Source: Scalesia atractyloides
Lineage: Eukaryota > Streptophyta > Magnoliopsida > Asterales > Asteraceae
Assembly: GCA_947069175.1 (NCBI GenBank)
Contig: CAMTDV010000018.1
Coordinates: forward strand, 47,194,869-47,258,868
DNA: 64,000 bases
Direction of reading: 5' to 3'
Shown: positions 56,263-64,000 of the stretch, piece after piece
Layout: each line of letters begins with the position of its first letter
Position numbering within the stretch: the first letter of the stretch is position 1
The notes under the pieces: model-generated
What the model was told of the DNA's origin: nothing
Seen by the model: the letters and a program-made list of their open reading frames with translations, nothing else
Databases searched by the model: none
Translations under genes and position numbers: made by a program

Positions 56263-57750
56263 ATGTCAGGTGCAGGTTCTTCAAGGGATCCAAAGAGACA
56301 AAGAGGCCCATCTCCTCAACCACAAGGAGACCCGCCAGCGGACCTAAGAAGAAGAAGGATAAGATACCGCAATCGGGATCGTAGACTTTATGGTCGACCT
56401 GAGAGGCTCGTCGAGCACCCGGTTCTGGATTTTGAGGAAGACACTTCCGAGAGAGAGAAATTGGTAAAGTATGTGAAAACGAATTTGTTGGAGCATCGTA
56501 CGATTGACTGGGATTGGTTACAGATGATGGGGGTTCGTGATAGAGTGGCAGACTTGTTTGTGCCAAGATTGATAGAGGTAGTGGATTGCCGTTGGCCACA
56601 GTACATAAAGTTGACCATTGAGTTTCATTGCGCTTTCTAACACAAAGAGGGTACTTTTGCTGAAAAGAACGCGGTATCGTTTTCGCTGGGTAGAAATATT
56701 TATGAGATGAGTATAGCCGAATTTGGGGTGGCTTTGGGTTTTTACTCTAAGGAAGAAGTTCAGACGGATGAATATGTTGAGGGGTTAAGAGGGGTGTAAA
56801 ATCACCCGAGGGATAATTGTTTAGCTCCGAGTGTTATAGCCCGATTTTGGGAGTCGATCTCTACTGCACCGTTCACGGGTACGAACCTCACCACTACAGT
56901 TCGTGACCCGGTCTACAGGTACATACTTAAGGTGCTAGCGACTACCATTGTGGGAAGGAAGTCGGGTGAGAATAAGGCGAACTGGTTGGATATTTTCGCC
57001 TTGATGTGTGTGGTGGAGAGGAATTGGAATTTAGCAAGTTTCTTTGCTTGGTCGTGTAATAGGACCCGTAGGGGAGGAGCTAGGGCAGCGCTAGATCTTA
57101 GGCCCTATATTGCTAGGTTGGCAACTAATTTGAACGCATTTACAAAGTACAAGGTGGAGCATATGCATGCGGGTACCTCAACAGTTTTCTGGAGCATTGG
57201 GGATTTACAGTCGGCGGGCATTTTGACATTTTCGGACCCGCCAGAGTGGGAAGATTATCCGGGTGCGCAGGTTCAGCCTCCACCAGGTACGGAGGCGGCT
57301 AATGTCATGCAGGGTGCTATCCCGCCACGTTCATAGAGGCCTAGGCATAGGCATGAGATCCCAGCTCCACAGTACCCACTTCGCCAGCCACCACAGCCGC
57401 GACCCGACCCGTTTACACACAAGGCAGTTTATGATTTGACCCAACAGAGGTTTGACAGGTTAGAGAACAGGATGCGTGTGGACCAGCAGTGGAATATGCA
57501 GAGCCACCACAGGCAGGATGACATGCTGCGATATATGATGCAAGGTATGGATCTTAATGTACCACAACCGTTCTCAGGGCTACTTCCCCCGCCCGATTAT
57601 GGTGCTGAGCAGCAGCACCCTTATGTTTATGGTCAATACCCGGGGTATGACCAGTGGGGAGGCCAGAGTGGCTATGGGTATGACTACGGTGGTCAGCATG
57701 GAGCGGGAGGCTCGGGTTCACATCACATGGATGAGGGAGACGATGTGTGA
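56263..57750 (+). pseudogene. Athila extra ORF (ORF1 family), broken
   Basis: Starts ATGTCAGGTGCAGG and encodes the protein placed downstream of pol in Athila elements, sometimes called env-like; its role is not established. Recognised by blocks such as SLGRNIYEMSIAEFGVALGF, YVEGLRG, VRDPVYRYILKVLATTI, LDIFALMCVVERNWNLASF and LRPYIARLATNL. The tail is Pro/Gln/Gly/Tyr-rich (YGQYPGYDQWGGQSGYGY). In-frame stops at about 56638, 56798 and 57334 interrupt one continuous frame, so it decayed mainly by point changes. No membrane segment is evident. Confidence 0.75.
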
Positions 57751-59030
57751 TGAAGATGGTTCGAAGCAGTATATATCCTTTCTTGTTTATTATCATTTTA
57801 TACTGTTTTGGTAGTTCGATTTGGTTGTATTGGTTAAGACAATTTACTTTATGTTTGTTTGAATTTCGGATGCTTGTATTCAGATATTTGCGTTTGTTTA
57901 GTTGGTATGGTATGTTGGTGTGTTTTTTTAGGTTGATGTTTGGAGCCACTTTCCGTTCGTGTGAGAGTTTGATATAGTTTGCTGAGCACGTGCGGTATTG
58001 GAGGGCATATGTGGAATTGACTGGCACGTTGACAGTGTCACATTTTTCGAGCTAAGTCTTTTCCATTGTAGATTTTTGTATTTTTGCTTTCTTTAGTTTT
58101 GAATTCATAGGTAGTGTTTAGTCTAGTTTTGAGTTTTGTTCGATTCTTGCATTAGGGACAATGCAAATCTTGAGTGTGGGGATGGGACATTACGAGTCTA
58201 CGTTAGAGTCTAGTATAGTTGAGTCTTTGAGTTATTCTTTTTAGTTAAAAAAAGTTAAAAATTAAAAATCCAAAAAATAGAAAAAAATTAGAAAATGTCT
58301 TTTGAATAAAGAAGTTTACAGAAAAATAAACGGAAAATGATAGAAAAAATAGGTTTTGTTCGGGGTCGAATAATGATAATATGAGAATAAAATAGTTGAG
58401 CTTGTGTCTAGTTCGGGATATGCGGGTAGGCTCGAGTCGGTTCTAGGTTCCTTTGATTTAATATACCTTAATTGTCGGTTTACTAGTGGGTGCTCATATA
58501 GGAAAAATGGAAAATTGAAACCGCCAATAATAGTATTAGGAATGCCGTTATAAGCCAAAGTCGTTAGAATTTTTAACCATGAAAAAAATTGTGAAAAAAA
58601 ATTGAGCTAGAAACTATGAAAAGTAGCGCAGGTCTATGTAATCTTTGTTGGGGATAGTGACTCTGACCTATATTGCCACTGGGATGTGTGAAATCAAATT
58701 GCAAAATTAAAAAATACCAAAGCCTATTGTGGTATAAAACGGTTAGGAATTGATCTAGTGATCGTTCCTTTTGTTCTATAAGCTTGAGGCGGGAGTAGAT
58801 GTACCGTGGCTTCTAGTGTGAGACCCTAGGTAGATTGACCGCACATGAATCAAATTGCATGATAAGGGCTTGGAACCGGGTTTGGGTTTAAGAGGACAAG
58901 TATACCTGCAATCGTGGCTAACATGAGTCTTGGTTTTAATAATGTAATCTATACTTTGACCTGGATAATTTTCTGTTTCTGATTCCGTTTTGCATAGATT
59001 CTTTTTCAGGGACTTAAGTGTGGGGATGTT
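57751..59030 (+). other. Athila 3' untranslated region with polypurine tract
   Basis: No coding. The motif TTAAGTGTGGGGATG lies just before the LTR start at 59031 and is the likely polypurine tract. A second copy (TTGAGTGTGGGGATGGG) occurs at 58171-58187, which might be a second priming site. Confidence 0.65.
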
Positions 59031-60677
59031 TGATGTACTGCAAAGTACATGTGTTATTGTGTATATTTTGTCTCGTTTTTAGATAGTTTGAGTCTAGTTT
59101 AGGTTAGAATTTTGATACTGCTGACGTTAAGCTTTGATTTCAGGTCCCGTTGCTTAAAGTTGTGAAAAATGAAGAAGTACGAGCAGTTTGGAAGGAAAAC
59201 GGGAACCGAACGCGTAACCGAGAGCTGAACATTGAACGAAAGACAAAAACAGCAGCCATAGGGCCGCCGCGCTACGCGACGCCCTGGCCCTTACCCGTCG
59301 CGCTACGCGACAGGGTATCTGATCGCGGAAATTTGGTTGTTGGTTCAGTTTGAGTTGGATTTCGGGGTATATAATAAAACTTTATCATCCTTGATTAGGG
59401 TTACGAATTTTGGAGTTCTTGCAGCCGGTTTTGGAGAAGTATTAGCTGAGTTTGAAGGTTTTGAAGTTCGGGAATCATTCTGTCAAGCGAAGATTGAAGA
59501 TTAGAGACTTTCTCGGGTTTTCACGATCCTTGTTTGTCTTGTTTTCTCTTTTCTAAACTTGTAATGATGAATTCTAGTTTGATTACTTTTGTTTTGGTTT
59601 TGTTAACGACTATGCTTGGCTAAAGCCCTAAAACTACCTAGACTTTGATGAATGGATTGATAAAATTTGAACCTTTCTAGTTAATTGCATGTTTTATGGG
59701 TTAATTGTGTTTTGTAAAGAGTTTGTTTATCTTGCTTGATGTATATGCGTACTTTAGTTTGGTTTATTGTTTTCTAGTGTTTCGTATGATTCTTGGTGAC
59801 TGTCTATATCACAGAATAGATTCATACTAGGTTGTGAATTTTGGTGAGTGTCTATATCACAAGATAAATTCATAATCTTTAGGGTTAATCGGCCAATAAA
59901 CCTTAGAAGCATTAGTTAATGGTTTGCTAGATTTTAGTGTTCTACTAGTCCTAATACCTGGAAAGTGAGTGGCTATTGGTAGGCCTTACCCGACGAATTG
60001 CTGTAGACAGGCTTTGGAAAAAGTTATGAATTAGTTAACCCCTCGGCTTATTAGTCTATCAAGTCAAGTTTAGATATTCAAACTACCCTAGATCTATAAT
60101 TGGAAAAGAGTAGGTCAACATTAGGGTACTTACACAATCATTAGACAACTGGAAAGACGTCTAATCAGCCGGTAGGATTAACGGCCTAGGTAATGCCATA
60201 AGTTTCACCTCGAGAAGGGTTGAGGGGCTTAGTTGGTGTTTAATAGGTTTAGTATCATAAGATCCCGGTTCCATAAAACGTGTAACTGACTTAATTGGTA
60301 AATTCTTAACATCAATCCAGGATTCTAGTCTAGGTAGTATTCCTTACCATCTGAGAAGAACCTCCATTTTAGTTCGTATTAGCATTATTTTAGTTAATAG
60401 TTAGTTTAATATAGTTTTTCTTAGATTTTCCGTAATCCCCCCAAACAATCAAAACAGTTTGAGTCGTGTCTGTCCGAGTCTTTCGGAGTCTAATCAGCGT
60501 AATTAGTAGAGTCCTGTGGGTTCGATATCCGGACTTACTTAGGTTATACTACATTGATCGGTACACTTGCCGATTGTGTGGTTTAGGTTTAAGTCGAGTC
60601 TAGTTTTTAAAGCTTTTTAGTGCCTAGCTTAGAGAGTCTAAAGTAGTAAATTTTTATAGTCTGTTTAGCACACATCA
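59031..60677 (+). repeat. 3' LTR of the Athila element
   Basis: 1647 bp starting TGATGTACTGC and ending AGCACACATCA, so TGATGT/ACATCA are inverted ends. The last 890 bp match the 5' remnant. It contains CG-rich palindromes (GCCGCGCTACGCGAC and CCCGTCGCGCTACGCGACAG) at 59264-59316, echoing the internal hairpin at 55076. Confidence 0.9.
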
Positions 60678-61215
60678 CGCACACAAGATCCAGCATCTCA
60701 TTCAAGCCATTGAACTTTCTCCCCATCTATCTGTTCATCTGAGGTATGGGATCTAACACATAATCAATAGTGATTTCCTTTTCTTTTTTTCATGATTTCT
60801 TTTTTGTCATTTATACATACTTTGCATGTAAGATGAAAGCACACATTTCAGCATGTATTGTTGGGTCCCATGACTTTAAATTCGTCATGTGCTTATTCTT
60901 TAATTTTAATCCCTAATTTGTTGTGGTCCCTGCATTGAAGGGTTAGATCCCACGAATTTTATAAAAAAAACCATGTGTTAATATATTGAGTTTTATCCCT
61001 AATTTGTTGTCGTCTTTACTACACGTGGCAAAACTGGGTGGTGGGCCAAATCGGGTTTGGGCCGGAACAGGTTCGGTTGAAATGGGTCTGGGTCAGAACG
61101 GGTCTCTGGTCGTTTTAAAAAAATCTAGCTAGCTAGCTCATACTTGGTTAATAGAGAAATGGAATTAAATTAGTGCTAGTGGCATTTATGTATCTTACAA
61201 ATGTTTCATTCTGTA
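60678..61215. other. Flank of the Athila element; possible exon remnant
   Basis: Directly after the LTR, bases 60679-60742 read in one frame as AHKIQHLIQAIELSPHLSVH, followed by LR and a donor-like GTATGG. This could be part of an interrupted exon, but I do not recognise it. The remainder is AT-rich. Confidence 0.3.
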
Positions 61216-61422
61216 ACTGTTACGGCTAGCGAGTTTGGGAATTCTGTGAAGGTGAGTGTAGAGTTGGTGGTTGAGGCTGTGAATCTCGAGTCTGCTAGCC
61301 AGCCGTTTGAGGTGGTGTACCACTCTCGCACAAGCAAGCCTGAGTTCTGAGTGAAAGCGTCAACTGTAAACGCAGCCATGCGGATTCAGTGGTCTCTAGA
61401 AATGAGGCTCAAGATGGCTTAA
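61216..61422 (+). pseudogene. Auxin response factor (ARF) domain fragment, broken
   Basis: A 69-codon stretch matching the ARF (Auxin_resp) domain that follows the B3 domain in ARF10/16-type proteins: VVEAVNLESASQPFEVVYHS, then KPEF, TGA where the family has Cys, then VKASTVNAAMRIQW and MRLKMA before TAA. No B3 domain, no PB1 domain and no flanking exon could be found. It is a gene fragment, perhaps moved here by a transposon or left after a deletion. Family assignment is from memory of the conserved FEVVYYPR/VKAS...AAM pattern. Confidence 0.72.
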
Positions 61423-62867
61423 GATAAAAAAGATTAGTCGCGAATTAGCTGGTTCATGTGTACGATTTCTTTGTTTGATGTCAAAGATTAGTTTCGTTGG
61501 CCGAATTTGCTTTGGAGGCTTCTTGAGGGATACTCTTTATACAGTACGCTTTATGAGTGAGATATTAATGAATATGTATTTAGAGTTAATTACACATATA
61601 GTCCTTGTGGTTTACCCAAAATAACACTTTTAGGTACTAGATTTTTTATGTAATAGGTTCGGGTTCTATGGTTTGAATTTTGTAACACTTTAGGGTATTA
61701 AGGTCAACTGACGTTAAAATTCTGTTAAGCTTGAGTTAAATGACTATTTTACCTTTAAATAACCAAAGTGACCATATATGTAGATATCAAATGAAATTAC
61801 AGGGACCACTTACGTAAATTTCTAAACAAAATTACAACAGAATAGAGAGGACGATCAGATTATGGATGAAACTCCTATTCTTTTTCCAAATGCTAATGAA
61901 TCTAATAGTTCTAGTTCATTCATTATGGATGATCATATTTTAGCTTATACTTTTGTGTTTACTCAAGAAAGCAACAATGCTTCAGACTCTCCTCCCTATC
62001 TATACCACAATAATTTCTAGTTTTGTCCTTCTAATATACCAATGGAGGGTGATAGTAGCAACTTCTTGTTCCTAGCTCAATATGAAATTAACCTTCTATA
62101 TGTCATCTGATCATGGTATCACACAAAAAAAAAACATATCATAATGAAGAAAATCTTACGCATTCTAATTTAACAGAAAAAAAAGGATAATTTTCCAGAC
62201 GGCCCAATGTTGCTGTTGGGCGTTTATTTTCTCAGCAGCTAGCAGCTACTGATGCGTTCTTCCTCGATTCCAACCCAAACAGTATCGGGAACCTTTCTTT
62301 AAGTGGTTTATCGCCACACCAACAGTCTATCCAGAATCGTTGCCAACGTCTACTTTAATCAGTTTATCCACGTATATATTTGACACAGCCAACTCAGTTT
62401 CAATTTTTTCCTTGTGTTGTTAAAAAATAACATTTTCCAACCTGCTATAATCAAACCTTACCAACAATTTGCTAGGATACAATTTGCTTTTTTTCTTTTT
62501 TACATCAAAAGGTAACAACTTTATTCTCCAACAAGTATCTTTTAGCAAGGAGCTAAAAGAAACCACAACTAACTGTTAGGAGTAGTTCCAGATTGTGAAG
62601 CAGGCTTATCCTTTGTCCCTTAACTCCTTTAGCAAACGGCATGACTTCTTTTGTGATTACTTATAAATATTATGTCTTAAACCTTGATGTAATTTCTTTT
62701 GCATAATTTTAGTATTATATGGATAATATTGATGTTTTTATTGCTATTTATATGTATGTGTTATATTTAGGATACTTGTATTTCTATTTTTTTTTTGTTT
62801 CTTGCATGTTATTATAATATTATATAGTAAATATTGATATTGTATTGTATGTTTTTGAATAGACAGT
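61423..62867. other. Intergenic with a possible MITE end and a short open frame
   Basis: At 61587 TAATTACACATATAGTCCTTG resembles the ends of common plant Mutator-type MITEs, but no matching right end is clear. A 52-codon frame (61863-62021, MDETPILFPNANESN...) is acidic and Ser/Asn-rich and unrecognised. The rest is AT-rich. Confidence 0.35.
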
Positions 62868-63774
62868 ATGGGTAGGCGCAAACAACTACATATCACTTCT
62901 ACAGACATTACTAAAATGCAAGATTATCAATCAGATTCTCATGATGCACATGGTACTAACGCAAATTATCCGAATTCTTTGATTTATTGTTTGTTTTCTT
63001 TTTCTCATTGGTTACTTTTTGACTTTGATAGGAAAAGGTAATGAGTGTTTGGAAGCTAGGTTGGCGAGGATTCAGGAAAACAAAAAGAAAAAAACTACGA
63101 GAATTTGGAGTTAAAAACATTGTGGACTCTATGGAAAGTCTGGTAGACAGTAACAAAATGAAGAAAAAAACAGTGAAGAAGAACACTCATGCGGGGGATG
63201 TAGACTATATTCCAGATCCAAGTGATGATTGTGAGGAAGATAACCAACAAGTTGGTAGAAGTGTTATAGTACCCAAAAAGGTAATTTAATTATTCAAACT
63301 TCGTTTATTTTATTTTATATAGACATGTTTTCTAATGAAAATAAATCTGTTTTAGCGACGCCGTTCACAATATATTCCACCAATGTCAATGAATAGAGAT
63401 GCTAATCTCACGAAACTACGCCGGGTGCTTGCTCCAAATGTCTCTCAAAAGGTTCCATCTACTTCAAATGCAACAAAACCGAATAAAGGAGGAGTAAATA
63501 GAAGGATGATTCTTGTTGATGAGGATGATGATGAGGACGAGGAAATATTTCAAGGTATGATTTTGTTAATCTTAAAGTTTATTCAATCAAAAGTACCTTT
63601 TATATATTGATTTACTCTTCTATGCTTTAAGAAGGTAACAAAGTGGATATGGAAGTAGATGATGTGTATGAAGATATAGACGATACAATAGATCAGATAC
63701 AAATGGCAGATCACAACTATTCTGAAGATGAGACAATGCTCAAGAACAATTGCATGGCCCTAAAAAAGATATAG
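62868..63774 (+). pseudogene. Frameshifted four-exon gene, plant En/Spm-associated protein N terminus (tentative)
   Basis: Probable exons 62868-62952, 63032-63280, 63356-63554 and 63632-63774, with good GT/AG sites and matching phases. It starts MGRRKQLHITSTDITKMQDY. Exon 2 begins GKGNECLEARLARIQENKK, but an A-run at about 63084-63093 shifts the frame by one base before LREFGVKNIVDSMESLVDS. Exon 3 has a basic/Asn-rich part and an acidic run (DEDDDEDEE); exon 4 is acidic and ends at TAG. The layout is like the N-terminal region of plant Ptta/En-Spm transposase-type proteins, as I recall them, but the catalytic part is missing. The frame error may be a mutation or a sequencing error in the A-run. 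Confidence 0.5.
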
Positions 63775-64000
63775 CAACAGGTTCCGATTCAAAATACTAA
63801 CAAAATTATGTTTACTTTCAATAGTATTATGCTATTAATGTTTTTTTTCTGTTGTTAATATTCTTGCTGCTGTTAATGATTTCGAATTTCCAAATATTGA
63901 TGTTGTCCTTTTTTGAATCTGATTCTGCTGTTAATATAACTTGTTGCTCTTCTTGTTTTAATCTGATTCTGAATGCTTTGTTTAATCGTTCATGAATACA
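63775..64000. other. Window end, nothing recognised
   Basis: T-rich sequence with repeated TGCTGTTAAT words (63868, 63928). No gene supported. Confidence 0.4.

Larger units (their letters stand above)
41214..60677 (+). mobile_element. Athila-type Ty3/gypsy retrotransposon, decayed, with a nested chromovirus
   Basis: Bounded by a truncated 5' LTR (41214-42093) and a full 3' LTR (59031-60677). Order inside is primer-binding region, gag, protease, reverse transcriptase (broken at 45730), inserted element to about 53030, rest of RNase H and integrase, a long non-coding stretch, the extra ORF typical of Athila, and a polypurine tract. Every coding part carries stops or frameshifts. The 5' truncation removes the first half of that LTR, so no TSD is expected. 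Confidence 0.88.

Overview
This 64 kb window is plant nuclear DNA. It has intron-rich genes with GT-AG splice sites, an EAF1-type chromatin gene, a malectin/LRR receptor kinase and a trihelix factor, in an AT-rich background packed with retrotransposons, SINEs, MITEs and Helitron-like elements. A eudicot is clear. LTR termini of the TGTCACACCCC type and an Au-type SINE tail are compatible with Asteraceae, but that family assignment is inference.

Layout. (1) 36-4677 (+) is the 3' two thirds of an EAF1 gene (end of HSA domain, SANT domain, Gln-rich tail). Its probable 3'UTR intron holds a hAT-type MITE. (2) 5.6-10.5 kb is intergenic with two SINEs and a second hAT MITE, all with target-site duplications (TSDs). 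(3) 10549-12357 (-) is a single-exon trihelix transcription factor with a 971 bp Mutator-type, possibly Pack-MULE, insertion about 250 bp upstream of its ATG. (4) 14061-21370 is a nest of three related solo LTRs, each with a 5 bp TSD. The two inner ones carry arrays of an 18 bp palindrome at about 41 bp spacing on both sides of the TATA box. (5) 22-27.7 kb holds a MITE and two Helitron-like ends. (6) 28911-31768 (+) is a ten-exon VTT/DedA (SNARE-associated Golgi protein) gene with a transit-peptide-like N terminus. It converges on (7) 37303-32187 (-), a complete 15-exon malectin-like/LRR receptor kinase of the At5g48740 type with a Mutator-type MITE in one intron. (8) 37.7-41.2 kb holds SINE pieces and a CACTA end with a nested SINE. 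(9) 41214-60677 is a decayed Athila-type Ty3/gypsy element (+) whose reverse transcriptase is interrupted by a truncated chromovirus (Tekay/Del type, -) with a 3.6 kb LTR. (10) 60.7-64 kb holds a broken ARF-domain fragment and a frameshifted four-exon gene.

Only four genes look functional: EAF1 (partial here), the trihelix factor, the VTT protein and the receptor kinase. They do not form a pathway. EAF1 and the trihelix gene may be an old syntenic pair, since their Arabidopsis counterparts are recalled as near neighbours (At3g24860-At3g24880). The most unusual signal is the periodic palindrome array in the nested solo LTRs. All splice coordinates were read by eye from GT/AG sites, frame continuity and family knowledge; no search or alignment was run.
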